Notes: generated by a model from the sequence alone, not told the origin. DNA of 25,539 bases from JAAFGT01 sp041485165 (GCA_041485165.1 JBGPJC010000054.1:1-25539), one strand, 5' to 3'; positions 7,680-15,283 are shown, counted from the stretch's first letter. Translations and numbers: made by a program.

Positions 7680-9209
7680 TTGCCCCGGCACCTCCCAGGA
7701 GTCAAGAGAACCTTAGTACTATCCGGCCAGACCGTGCTCCCGAAGACCAAAGAAACCGCGGGGCTGACCACCCCAACTCCCAAAGACGAACTGCCGCCGA
7801 GTGTGCCCGCCGGACATCTATCGGAAGAACGCCAGCGAGCTGGCGCCGTGTGCGTCGACATCCTGCTAAGAGTGGAGGGCTCGCTGGAAACGACGGACCC
7901 GGGACAGCCCAGCCAGCCGTTTCAAGAATCCACTCGGACAATGATCGTTTTCCCGCTGGGGGGCGTCGTGCGCCTGGCGGCGAAGGTCGTCCGCGGACAG
8001 TTGGTTACAGTCACTAATCTGAACAGCAGACATCGCATGCTCTGCCGCGTGGTGAGCGTGCGCGATTATCCGAACATGAAGGCGTACGTTGAGTTCGAGC
8101 TCACCCAGCCGGCCCCGGCGTTCTGGGGCCTCACTTTTCACCAGGAAGTTGCAGCACCACCGGCGGTCAGCGTGCCAGGTTCTTGGGCCAGCCAGCCGGC
8201 GATCATGGCGCTGCCGACTAACCGGCCGGTAGCCGCGGGGCCCGCAGTATCGCCTTTCGTGCACGACGTCGCGGACTCGCTGGGAGACCCGGGGGCACGT
8301 TCTATTTCTCCGTCAATTTTTTCGGAACACTCCCATCTTCTCGCGGCGAGCTTAGCCAAGCCGCACCTGCCGGAAGAGTCCGCGCGAGCCAATAGTAGAA
8401 ACCCCGCGCGGCGGGTGGGCTTTTTTGCGGCTGCGCTGCTGGCGGCTGCGGCCTGCGTCTGGTCCCTCCTGCCTTATGAATCGGCCACATCGGTGCCCTC
8501 CAGCGCACAAGGCGCAACGTCTGGCGGGACTGCTCTCACTGGGGATGTGCAAAGCGATGGAACGGCGAGCACCGTCATGACCGTCACAGCGACACTGCCC
8601 TCCTACTCTCCGAAGAATACTGTAGAGCCGCCGGCAACCCTGGTCGCAAACGGGAAGAACGAGACCGTCACCCCCGCGAACGCGCAGAAGGAGCAGGCCC
8701 GCAACCAGAACAGGCGTGCCGCGCTTCCCGCTATCACGCTGGCGGCGCCATCGGTTACTCTCGGCCAGACGGCAAATCAGAGCGCCGAGCTGCCACCTGA
8801 CCCAACAGGCGATGCGGGGGGAGTGGCGCTGTCGGGGGAAAATCGCAAGGGTGGAATCTTTGGCGACGCGTCGCAGAGCGAGCGCTTGCCTCTGCCGCCA
8901 CCGCCTGCCGAGAACCGCGCTCCGGTTCATCCTGGCGGCGAGGCGACACCAGTGCATCTTGTGTCCTCCGTCCAGCCGGCATACCCGCCCGGCGCAAGAC
9001 AATTCCACATACAGGGTGACGTGCGCATCCTGGCGTCGATTGACGAGGGCGGCAATGTGACCGAGATGAAGGTGCTCTCCGGCGCGATGCAGTTGCAGAG
9101 CGCCGCAATGGACGCGGTCCGTAAATGGAAATACCAGCCGGCCAAGCTCAACGGCAAACCCGTGGCCACGCAAACGACGGTGATCGTTCGCTTCCAGCTT
9201 GGCCGATAG
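7680..9209 (+). CDS. PilZ-like / transmembrane / TonB C-terminal domain fusion protein
   Basis: 509 residues if the TTG at 7680 is used; no start has a convincing ribosome site, and GTG codons at 7734 or 7803 are alternatives. Residues about 48-157 resemble a PilZ-like beta barrel (GGVVRLAAKVVRGQ, CRVVSVRDY, VEFELTQPAPAFWGLTF), but the c-di-GMP-binding motifs are degenerate. Residues about 245-265 form a membrane helix, followed by a long low-complexity Ser/Thr/Ala/Pro linker and a TonB C-terminal domain (about 423-509: VQPAYPPGARQFHIQGDVRILASID, then AVRKWKYQPAKLNGKPV). Probably an inner-membrane protein with a cytoplasmic sensor-like domain and a periplasmic TonB-type module. No ExbB/ExbD genes are nearby, so an energising role is not shown. 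Confidence 0.75.
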   Translation: MPRHLPGVKRTLVLSGQTVLPKTKETAGLTTPTPKDELPPSVPAGHLSEERQRAGAVCVDILLRVEGSLETTDPGQPSQPFQESTRTMIVFPLGGVVRLAAKVVRGQLVTVTNLNSRHRMLCRVVSVRDYPNMKAYVEFELTQPAPAFWGLTFHQEVAAPPAVSVPGSWASQPAIMALPTNRPVAAGPAVSPFVHDVADSLGDPGARSISPSIFSEHSHLLAASLAKPHLPEESARANSRNPARRVGFFAAALLAAAACVWSLLPYESATSVPSSAQGATSGGTALTGDVQSDGTASTVMTVTATLPSYSPKNTVEPPATLVANGKNETVTPANAQKEQARNQNRRAALPAITLAAPSVTLGQTANQSAELPPDPTGDAGGVALSGENRKGGIFGDASQSERLPLPPPPAENRAPVHPGGEATPVHLVSSVQPAYPPGARQFHIQGDVRILASIDEGGNVTEMKVLSGAMQLQSAAMDAVRKWKYQPAKLNGKPVATQTTVIVRFQLGR

Positions 9210-9331
9210 CCGGGCAGCGAAAGTATTCCGGCCGGCAGATCCAATCCTCGCAATCCTCACCGATCAATTACAGAGGTGGTAGCTTCTCATCGCGGCGATT
9301 TCTCCCACTCTACCCTGTTCCATCTCTCAGC

Positions 9332-9351
9332 TGGTCATGATAGTATGACCA
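9332..9351. promoter_or_regulatory. Putative autoregulatory operator of the Phd/VapC-type locus
   Basis: A perfect 7-bp inverted repeat TGGTCAT-GATAGT-ATGACCA placed 20 bases before the antitoxin ATG. Antitoxins of this class normally bind such palindromes over their own promoter. The TAGTAT within it could serve as the -10. Confidence 0.55.
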
Positions 9352-9370
9352 TAGTCTTGGGAGGAGAAGG

Positions 9371-9601
9371 ATGAGACAAATGCCAGCAGGAGTGTTCAAG
9401 GCACATTGCCTGACGGTGATGCGAGAGGTTCAGGCCACCGGCGAGCCTCTTGTTATTACAAAGAGGGGAGCGCCGGTTGTAAAGGTTGTGCCCGTCGCGT
9501 CGGAAAAGAACGACGTCTTCGGATTCATGGCAGGAAAAGTCAAAATTGTTGGCGATATCGAATCCCCGATTCCCGTCGAGTGGAGGGTCATGAAGCCGTG
9601 A
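9371..9601 (+). CDS. Phd/YefM-type antitoxin
   Basis: 76 residues with ATG after GGGAGGAGAAGG. The N-terminal part is the Phd/YefM DNA-binding fold: MPAGVFKAHCLTVMREV, then GEPLVITKRGAPVVKVVPV, the strand-turn-strand that marks the family. The C-terminal part (DVFGFMAGKVKIVGDIESPI) would wrap around the toxin; the MAGKVKIVGDIESPI segment is common in antitoxins paired with PIN toxins. The stop overlaps the toxin start (GTGA, 4 bases), so the pair is co-translated. Confidence 0.88.
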   Translation: MRQMPAGVFKAHCLTVMREVQATGEPLVITKRGAPVVKVVPVASEKNDVFGFMAGKVKIVGDIESPIPVEWRVMKP

Positions 9602-9987
9602 TCCTCCTCGATACGCATGTTTTGGTCTGGCTGACTGTGGAACCAGGGAAACTGTCCAAGCAGGCGCGCTCTGCTATTCGCCGAGCCGCGCGTGCCGGCG
9701 GCATAGCCATCTCGGCGATTACGTTGTGGGAGTTGGCTTGGCTGGCTACTCATGGCCGCCTGGAGACGATTGGAACGGTTGAGGCTTATGTCGAAGAGGT
9801 CACTTCGCGGGTCGCCGTCCGGCCGATCACGGTGAAGGTTGCCGTGCTTGCCAACCAACTTCCCGCGGACTATTCAAGCGATCCGTGTGACCGCCTGATC
9901 GGCGCCACCGCACTCGCCGAGGGCATCGCTCTCGTGACCAAAGACGTGAGAATCAGAAGTTGCAAACAGATTAGGACCATCTGGTGA
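9598..9987 (+). CDS. VapC-type PIN-domain toxin ribonuclease
   Basis: 129 residues from a GTG that overlaps the antitoxin stop by 4 bases. Acidic PIN residues are in place: Asp5 in ILLDTH, Glu45 in ITLWELAWL, Asp95/Asp98 in DPCDRLIGATA and Asp116 in VTKD. VapC toxins are Mg-dependent endoribonucleases, many acting on tRNA or rRNA, and are silenced by the linked antitoxin. A longer upstream frame exists but lies inside the antitoxin gene. The stop codon lies at the first bases of an intergenic hairpin repeat (9985-10026). Confidence 0.9.
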   Translation: MILLDTHVLVWLTVEPGKLSKQARSAIRRAARAGGIAISAITLWELAWLATHGRLETIGTVEAYVEEVTSRVAVRPITVKVAVLANQLPADYSSDPCDRLIGATALAEGIALVTKDVRIRSCKQIRTIW

Positions 9988-10026
9988 CGCTGTCCCCCAC
10001 CCTCGCCTGCGGCGAGGACCGGGCAC
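9985..10026 (+). repeat. Intergenic modular hairpin repeat, copy 1 (short)
   Basis: Short copy of the family described in the findings: GTCCCCCACC flank, stem CCTCGCC (10001-10007), loop TGC, stem GGCGAGG (10011-10017), then GGGCACC. It begins at the toxin stop codon and may act as a 3-prime stem for the vapC transcript; there is no T-run, so a factor-independent terminator is doubtful. Confidence 0.6.
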
Positions 10027-10103
10027 CAGGCCATACCTCGTTCTTGAAGCAGGGGCTCGAAAGGAATGGTCAGGCACCCGGCGAAAGGTGCCGTGATTTC
10101 GGA

Positions 10104-11180
10104 CTAAGGTCCATCGACCAGAACTCCGTAAAGGTTCCACTTCGCTAATGAGACGTTGTTGGCCAAGCCATACGGCGCGCCGAATGCCACCAGGGTTGGC
10201 GAAGGAAGCGTGTTGCCGGTTTCGCTGCCCAGAGCGCCCACGTTGTGCGCAAAATGAGGAAATTGGTTTACCGGAATGAGAATTTGAAACGTGCCCCAGG
10301 TCATTCCGTCCGACGAAAATGATCGCACCAGATACGAATCCGCACTGTGTTGATTGACGATGCGCGTCATCACGAATTGATTTCTTGCAGCATCGTACTT
10401 TACGTCCACCGAGGTCGCGTCTTGAATGTTTATCTGGGCGTTCTGCCTGGGCGTCCATGTCACCGCGTCCGTGGACTCGAGCATATAGACTCCCAGCCCG
10501 CTAGCCGGATCGGTGGAATCGTCCGTGTACCACATCAGCAGTTTGCCGTTTAGCGCAACCACGGTCTGCTGGCCCGCGCCGTACCCCACCGGGTTCTGGC
10601 TGTGTGGGATGAATGGGTAGATAAGTATCTGCGGATCATTCGGCTCGTTTTCCCAGGTTCCCCGCAACGTGTAGATCAGGTAAGGCCCGTCGATATTCGC
10701 CGACCTGGCCACCGCAACCACAGTCTGGTGGGCATCGGGGCCGGGGCCGGTCACTACGGATGAGGAGTAAAACATGTAATAGAAACCCTGGAACAGCACC
10801 ACGCTGGGATCGCAGGCGCCAAGACCCAGCCCATTCTGACCCGCCGCCCGCAGCATGATGATTGGGGTTGACCAGTTCACGCCGTCCGTAGAATTTACGT
10901 AGCGGACGTAATCCAGGGCAGGAAAGATGTTGCCCCCCGAGCAGAAAAACACATGGTAAACGCCCTGCTTCAGAACCATTGACGGGGCATAGGCATATTG
11001 GAATACGCCCTGCTGAGCGTCGACCATCAGATTAAAATTGAATTGCGGCCCTGGAGGGCCACCGGAAGATACTTGGCCACTGGAACCGCCGCAGGAAGTC
11101 CACGCCAGCAGGGAAAAACCGAGTGCCGCGCCTCCAATAATTCTTCTAAACCGAGATCGGGCTGGACTGAAAACTTTCAT
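10104..11180 (-). CDS. Secreted lipoprotein with a glycosidase-like (five-bladed) beta-propeller
   Basis: 358 residues. The N-terminus is an arginine-rich lipoprotein signal with probable lipidated Cys30 (LLAWTSCGGSS); Trp at -3 is unusual. The rest shows repeated blades as in GH43/GH32/GH62-type beta-propellers: YAPSMVLKQGVYHVFF, ACDPSVVLFQGFYYMFYS, VALNGKLLMWYTDD, and YLVRSFSSDGMTWG, with a VKYDAARNQFVMTR blade. The pattern of D-P-S followed by a Tyr-rich strand fits substrate-binding propellers, but I cannot point to a full catalytic triad, so enzyme activity is unproven. Surface or periplasmic location is likely. The start has only a weak ribosome site (GAAAGA). Confidence 0.7.
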   Translation of the reverse strand: MKVFSPARSRFRRIIGGAALGFSLLAWTSCGGSSGQVSSGGPPGPQFNFNLMVDAQQGVFQYAYAPSMVLKQGVYHVFFCSGGNIFPALDYVRYVNSTDGVNWSTPIIMLRAAGQNGLGLGACDPSVVLFQGFYYMFYSSSVVTGPGPDAHQTVVAVARSANIDGPYLIYTLRGTWENEPNDPQILIYPFIPHSQNPVGYGAGQQTVVALNGKLLMWYTDDSTDPASGLGVYMLESTDAVTWTPRQNAQINIQDATSVDVKYDAARNQFVMTRIVNQHSADSYLVRSFSSDGMTWGTFQILIPVNQFPHFAHNVGALGSETGNTLPSPTLVAFGAPYGLANNVSLAKWNLYGVLVDGP

Positions 11181-11296
11181 CGCACGTGGTCTTTCAGTGC
11201 GCCCATCCTAGTGAATTCGGCAGTTTCCGGCAAGCATTATTTCCGAGGGAGGCAAGGCTGGTCTGGGGCGGGTGCCTCAGCCCTTCTCTGAGGCGG

Positions 11297-11534
11297 GTGG
11301 CGCAACCATGATCCTGGGAATCAGTTCTTCCCTGTGATTTAGAGCATGCCGCGGTTGAACGATACCACTGGGAATGTCCACGTCGGGGATAGGTGTAGAG
11401 TCCCAGTTCGGAGCAGCGAAATAGAACGGTCGGGCGTGCCAATGGTGCGGATGTTGTGACGCCTACCGAAAAAATCCCTACCCTCGCTTGCCCTGAGCTT
11501 GGCGAAGGGCCATGGCGAGGGATGGGCACCCGGC
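11297..11534 (+). repeat. Intergenic modular hairpin repeat, long copy A
   Basis: Occupies most of the 385-base gap 11181-11565. It shares long stretches with copy B at 16194: GCAACCATGATCCTGGGAAT near the left end, AGCGAAATAGAACGGTC in the middle, and the terminal AATCCC...GGGATGGGCACCCGGC block. The stem CCCTCGC/GCGAGGG (11481-11487 and 11515-11521) encloses a second palindrome CCCTGAGCTTGGCGAAGGG. The remaining bases of the gap (11181-11296) show no gene or signal that I can support. Confidence 0.8.
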
Positions 11535-11565
11535 GCCGCTACATTTACCCGGCGCCGTTGGGGAC

Positions 11566-12657
11566 TCAGGGCCGGGTCACCTGCGGGCAAGAGGCCTGTA
11601 GAGGCAACGTCGTAAAGTCCATCTTGGTCACCCGCGAATCGCTTTCGAGTAAGTCAAACTCAGTTAGGTGTTGCTGAGGATCTTTTGCGACTAGCCCCCG
11701 GCGTTCCTTCTGGATCCAATACTGGTGATCCTCAAGAACTTCGAGCTGCACGGGTTTGGCCTTCAGCTTGCTCTCGAGCTCCGCCTTGTCCGACTTTTTG
11801 TTCGGTTTGAAGAAGTCGCGGTCCAGCCGTGCAGTGAACGAGTACGTCCCCGGGTTCAACGCCAGCCTTAGGGGAGCGATGGGGCCATCGGGAGCGTGGG
11901 GGCCAACATGCACGTCGCCGCAGAACAGAGCGTCAAAGTACCCCCCACTGGTATCGTTGAAAAATACCTGAGCCGGTCCTTTGTAGGGAGGTGGCTGAAA
12001 CCTTAAGAGCGCGGCGCGATCGAGGTTGAGCGGCCCGTTGAAATAGACCGTTGTCCGAGTCCCTGCCGGATAGACCAGTTCGTGGCCCTTTGTAAACAGG
12101 GCGAAGGGTAGGACTATCGCAGCCGTGATGGGGTCAATCGCCGCGGCGAGCAACCCCGTCCCCACCCCCAAATCGCCCGGTTCAGGCCGCGCCGCCATGC
12201 GCTTCGGTTTCCCGCTTGCCGATTTCGAGGGGCGCAAGGCCGCAATTTCACCGTTCGGGAGAACCAGTTTTTCGACCGCCACCTTGACCTGACCGTTTCT
12301 CGATGGCTTGTGCGGGTGGCTAACCTGCACGACGGTGCCGGAAACTGCCGTGCCCCTGGGTACGACAACCAACGCGTTGACTCGGAGCGGGTAGGGGATA
12401 GTGAGCTTGACGGTGTCTCCGACCTTTGCCGTCCCAGAGGAGAGCTCGGACACAAATTGCAGAGTGAGTGGCGTTCCATCCGGGACAGCGATCGAATCCG
12501 GCGGCGTCAAAGCCGCCTGCACAGGCGCATCTTTTTCCTGCGTGCCGCTTTGCCCAGGAGGCGGGTGGGGTTGGGCGCTCAAATCGGCAGCAGGCAAAAG
12601 GATGAAGAGTACAGCCAAGACGCCGCACCGCGGAGGCCAATCAAACCGCTTCAGCAT
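11566..12657 (-). CDS. Secreted hypothetical protein with an N-terminal DGTPLTLQF-type beta domain
   Basis: 363 residues. A signal peptide (about 1-28, cut near DLSA-Q) is followed by a Pro-rich stretch and a beta-rich domain (about 58-150): DGTPLTLQFVSELSSGTAKVGDTVKL, VVVPRGTAVSGTVVQ and EKLVLPNGEIAAL. I associate this module with secreted proteins of Acidobacteriota, but no function is established. A hydrophobic glycine-rich stretch (GVGTGLLAAAIDPITAAIVLPFALF, about 165-190) and a second beta domain follow (TYSFTARLDRDFF, QLEVLEDHQYWIQ). The Shine-Dalgarno AAGGAG lies 7 bases before the ATG. Function unknown. Confidence 0.75.
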   Translation of the reverse strand: MLKRFDWPPRCGVLAVLFILLPAADLSAQPHPPPGQSGTQEKDAPVQAALTPPDSIAVPDGTPLTLQFVSELSSGTAKVGDTVKLTIPYPLRVNALVVVPRGTAVSGTVVQVSHPHKPSRNGQVKVAVEKLVLPNGEIAALRPSKSASGKPKRMAARPEPGDLGVGTGLLAAAIDPITAAIVLPFALFTKGHELVYPAGTRTTVYFNGPLNLDRAALLRFQPPPYKGPAQVFFNDTSGGYFDALFCGDVHVGPHAPDGPIAPLRLALNPGTYSFTARLDRDFFKPNKKSDKAELESKLKAKPVQLEVLEDHQYWIQKERRGLVAKDPQQHLTEFDLLESDSRVTKMDFTTLPLQASCPQVTRP

Positions 12658-12840
12658 CGGCCCGCTCCTTCCGATTTCTTGAGTGGGCTAGGATTTACAC
12701 TGTAAAGAACGTGAAGGGCGTGCATTTCTGTTGCCCACTTGCTAGGGACGATACATCCAATCCGGGGGTTCCGATTTCGACTTTATTTTCTTGCAAACAC
12801 CGTATGCCTGCCGCCCTCTCGTGTCAAGTCCAGATCGGCA

Positions 12841-12932
12841 TAGACGGTCAGGCGTGCAGATGGTGCGGGTTTGGTGACGCTTACTGAGAAAATCCCCACC
12901 CCTCGCCGCGGCGAGGGATGGGGCACCCGACC
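12841..12932 (+). repeat. Intergenic modular hairpin repeat, copy D
   Basis: Lies in the 394-base gap 12658-13051. It shares a 25-base exact match with copy C, beginning ACGGTCAGGCGTGCAGATGG. The closing hairpin is long: CCCCA-C-CCCTCGCC paired with GGCGAGGG-A-TGGGG, 14 positions with a single C-A mismatch. The 5-prime half of the gap (12658-12840) shows nothing I can name; the 3-prime end holds the higBA operator. Confidence 0.75.
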
Positions 12933-13022
12933 GAATTCCGGAGCGTCGGGGGTAGCAAAGATTCGGAACCCCTGTAGCGCGTCTGGGGAGACGAAGTTGT
13001 TGGGTTTGCTCGCCCATTGACG

Positions 13023-13041
13023 TACAACGTATCACGTTGTA
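13023..13041. promoter_or_regulatory. higBA operator palindrome
   Basis: A perfect 8-bp inverted repeat TACAACGT-ATC-ACGTTGTA ends 10 bases before the HigB start. HigA proteins repress their operons by binding this kind of palindrome over the promoter. Confidence 0.75.
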
Positions 13042-13051
13042 TCCTTTACGT

Positions 13052-13330
13052 GTGATCCAGAGCTTTCGCTCGAAGGAAACCGAGCAGCTTTTTCACTACC
13101 GGCATAGCAAGCGCTTCCGGTCCTTCGAGCGGGTCGCCCTGCGCAAGCTGTTGCAGTTGCACGCTGCCACCCATGTGCGCGTGCTGGCTTCGCCGCCCGG
13201 GAATCAATTGGAGGCATTGCGAGGCGATCGGAAAGGACAGCACTCGATTCGTATAAACGACCAATGGCGAATCTGTTTTGTGTGGCGTGATGGCCATGCG
13301 TTCGATGTGGAGATTGCCGACTACCACTAG
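13052..13330 (+). CDS. higB: HigB-type toxin (RelE superfamily mRNA interferase)
   Basis: 92 residues from a GTG at 13052, chosen because it yields the conserved family start (V/M)IQSFRSKETEQLF; a TTG five codons earlier overlaps the operator. Family marks are FERVALRKLLQLHAA, PPGNQLEALRGDRKGQHSIRINDQWRICF and the final VEIADYH. HigB cleaves mRNA on the ribosome and is neutralised by HigA. Gene order toxin-then-antitoxin is the usual one for hig. The antitoxin starts 15 bases downstream. Confidence 0.95.
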   Translation: MIQSFRSKETEQLFHYRHSKRFRSFERVALRKLLQLHAATHVRVLASPPGNQLEALRGDRKGQHSIRINDQWRICFVWRDGHAFDVEIADYH

Positions 13331-13345
13331 GAGTAGAGAACCATT

Positions 13346-13660
13346 ATGAGTAAATCAGAGTTGCTGCTCCCTCCCGTCCACCCCGGTGAAATCCTCCGCG
13401 AGGATTTTATGAAGCCGCTGCGCCTGTCCGTCAACAAACTGGCGCTCGAACTGCACGTGCCCGCTACCCGCGTCGGTGAAATCGTGCATGAGCGCCGCCG
13501 GATCACCGCGGACACGGCCCTGCGACTTGCTCGATACTTCAAGACCAACCCTGAATTCTGGCTCAACCTCCAGAACTTCTACGATTTGGAAGTTTCCAAG
13601 CGCTCCGGCACAGTATCTGAGATCGAGCGCCAGGTACATCCTGTCAGCGCATCAGCGTGA
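13346..13660 (+). CDS. higA: HigA-type antitoxin (XRE helix-turn-helix)
   Basis: 104 residues. VHPGEILREDFMKPL leads to the XRE helix-turn-helix: LSVNKLALELHVPATRVGEIVHERRRITADTALRLARYF, with the FWLNLQNFYDLE helix typical of HigA/VapI. It binds HigB and represses the operon at the palindrome upstream. AGGAG lies 12 bases before the ATG. The C-terminal tail (SEIERQVHPVSASA) is a little longer than usual. Confidence 0.95.
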   Translation: MSKSELLLPPVHPGEILREDFMKPLRLSVNKLALELHVPATRVGEIVHERRRITADTALRLARYFKTNPEFWLNLQNFYDLEVSKRSGTVSEIERQVHPVSASA

Positions 13661-13730
13661 TCCTTCGTCGCGATGACTTTCTCGGTCGCCCCGGCTGTCT
13701 CCTGTGCCGGCAGCTGTCCCCCAGGTTAGA

Positions 13731-13748
13731 ATCGTGGACTACCATTAG
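13731..13748 (+). pseudogene. Relic of a second higB: last five codons and stop
   Basis: Directly before the second higA, ATC GTG GAC TAC CAT TAG reads IVDYH-stop, the exact style of a HigB C-terminus (compare EIADYH-stop at 13316-13330), followed by AGGAG as in the intact locus. The other ~90 codons are missing: the 70 bases before it have no HigB coding. It indicates a former second higBA copy that lost its toxin. Confidence 0.65.
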
Positions 13749-13757
13749 GAGCACAGC

Positions 13758-14066
13758 ATGGCCAGGAAACTGAAGCCCGTACATCCGGGCGAGATCCTCC
13801 GCGAGGAATTCATGAAGCCGCTTGGCCTGAGCATGAACAAGCTGGCGCTGGACCTGCGCGTGCCGGTCACGCGGATTGCGGAAATTGTCCACCAGCGTCG
13901 CGGAATCACCGCGGATACCGCCTTGCGTCTCGCGCGCTATTTCAAGACTGCACCGGTTTTCTGGATGAATCTGCAAGTTCGTTACCAGCTCGAAGTCGCG
14001 GAAGACAAACAGGCGGACAAGGTAGCCCGCGACGTCCAGCCGCTGGAAGCGGCGGGCAGAGCGTAG
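13758..14066 (+). CDS. Orphan HigA-type antitoxin (second copy)
   Basis: 102 residues, VHPGEILREEFMKPLGLSMN at the start and the same XRE helix-turn-helix and FWMNLQ helix as the gene upstream. By hand alignment about 58 of 75 core residues match the first HigA. It has its own AGGAG but no intact toxin in front (only the relic at 13731). It could act as an anti-addiction antitoxin for HigB, as a repressor at the hig operator, or be drifting. Confidence 0.9.
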   Translation: MARKLKPVHPGEILREEFMKPLGLSMNKLALDLRVPVTRIAEIVHQRRGITADTALRLARYFKTAPVFWMNLQVRYQLEVAEDKQADKVARDVQPLEAAGRA

Positions 14067-14159
14067 GTTTCAGGGCGGGTGGCCGACCCTCTACCTTCGG
14101 GAACCTCACTGCGCTCAGCCATGCTGCACGCCTCGGTCCGAGCGATCCTCTCCGGTAGT

Positions 14160-14292
14160 CCGCGTCGGGGCCGAGGTGCGGCGTCCCAATGCAGAGCAGC
14201 GAAATGGAACGGTCAGGCGTGCAGATGGTGCGGCTGTTGCGACGCTTACCGAGAAGATCCCCACCCTTCTTCGAAGGGATGGGGTACCCGGC
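14160..14292 (+). repeat. Intergenic modular hairpin repeat, copy C
   Basis: In the 359-base gap 14067-14425. It matches copies A, B and D over CGCGTCGGGGCCGAGGTG and the ACGGTCAGGCGTGCAG core. The hairpin is CCCCA-CCCTTC, loop TTC, GAAGGG-A-TGGGG; the inner stem differs from the CCTCGCC stems of other copies, but pairing is kept. The bases on either side (14067-14159, 14293-14425) hold nothing I can support. Confidence 0.75.
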
Positions 14293-14425
14293 TTGCTTGA
14301 TGGTCAGAATGGTCCGTTCATATTTCGATGGCTTAAAGCTCGTCGCGAAAGTCGACACAGCGCTAGTGCAGCCAGCCGGTGTGGCTGCCGTGACGCGCGC
14401 AACGCCTGCTGCTGGAGAGCTTCGG

Positions 14426-15283
14426 TTAAACTTCTGCGCCGATTGATTTTCTCTGCCCGAGGAATTCCACCAGCTCAGGGTTCACTTTGTCCGCGTGTGT
14501 CCAGTTGACGCCATGCGGCCCACCCTCTACCACCACCAAACGGGCTCCTTGGACGGCCTGGTGCGTGCGGAGTCCCGTGGCGGCGATAGGAAGGATCCGG
14601 TCGGCATCGCCGTGAATGACCAGCGTGGGCACGTTGATGCGCGACAAGTCCTTGCGGAAGTCGGTCCCCCACGCGGGGACGCAATCGAGAGTGCCTTTAG
14701 CGGAGGCGCCGACCGCGACGTTCCAGCTGGACTGGACGGCCTGGTCGCTGATCCGTGTGCCGCCCAGGACGTCGACGTTGTAGAAATTCTTGAGAAAAGT
14801 GGCGAGGAACGCCGGCCGGTCCGCGGCGATGGCCTTCTTGATCCCTTCGAAGACACTGCCGTCCACGCCCTCCGGATTGTCAGCCGTCTTCAGCAGGAAT
14901 GGCGGGACCGAAGCGATGAACACCGCCTTGCTCACGCGCTCCGATCCGTACTTACCCAGGTAGCGCGCCACCTCGCCGCCACCCATCGAGAAGCCAACCA
15001 GCGCGGCGTCCCACAGGTTGAGATTCGTCACAAGCTTCTGCAGGTCCTCGGCGAAGGTATCGTAGTTGTAGCCCGTCGACGGCTTGCTGGACTGGCCGAA
15101 CCCCCTGCGGTCGTATGTGATGACCCGGAGACCCGCATCCAGCAGGGCCGCGACCTGCTTCTCCCAGGAAGCCCCGCTCAGCGGCCACCCGTGGATCAGC
15201 ACGACGGGCTTACCCGTGCCGTGGTCCTCGTAGTAGAGCTCGATGGCCCCGGAGTTTTCCTGACCAACACTGATTCTGCTCAT
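14426..15283 (-). CDS. Alpha/beta hydrolase, non-haem chloroperoxidase/arylesterase type
   Basis: 285 residues from the ATG at 15283, supported by AAGGAGGAG upstream; a longer in-frame start at 15346 has no ribosome site. Motifs: oxyanion segment HGWPLSG (31-37), nucleophile elbow GFSMGG with Ser99, acid Asp228 in HGDADRILP and His257 in GGPHGVNWTH. The pattern YDRRGFGQSSKP and the C-terminal KVNPELVEFL are those of the cofactor-free haloperoxidase/esterase group. Such enzymes hydrolyse aryl or aliphatic esters and can perhydrolyse short acids; the true substrate is unknown. Cytoplasmic, with no signal peptide. Confidence 0.9.
   Translation of the reverse strand: MSRISVGQENSGAIELYYEDHGTGKPVVLIHGWPLSGASWEKQVAALLDAGLRVITYDRRGFGQSSKPSTGYNYDTFAEDLQKLVTNLNLWDAALVGFSMGGGEVARYLGKYGSERVSKAVFIASVPPFLLKTADNPEGVDGSVFEGIKKAIAADRPAFLATFLKNFYNVDVLGGTRISDQAVQSSWNVAVGASAKGTLDCVPAWGTDFRKDLSRINVPTLVIHGDADRILPIAATGLRTHQAVQGARLVVVEGGPHGVNWTHADKVNPELVEFLGQRKSIGAEV

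Noticed and set aside
11339..14358. Similar minus-strand peptides (RTICTPDRSIS-like) in several intergenic gaps
   Set aside because: They are translations of the shared intergenic repeat. Substitutions between copies are not concentrated at third codon positions and no common start or ribosome site exists.
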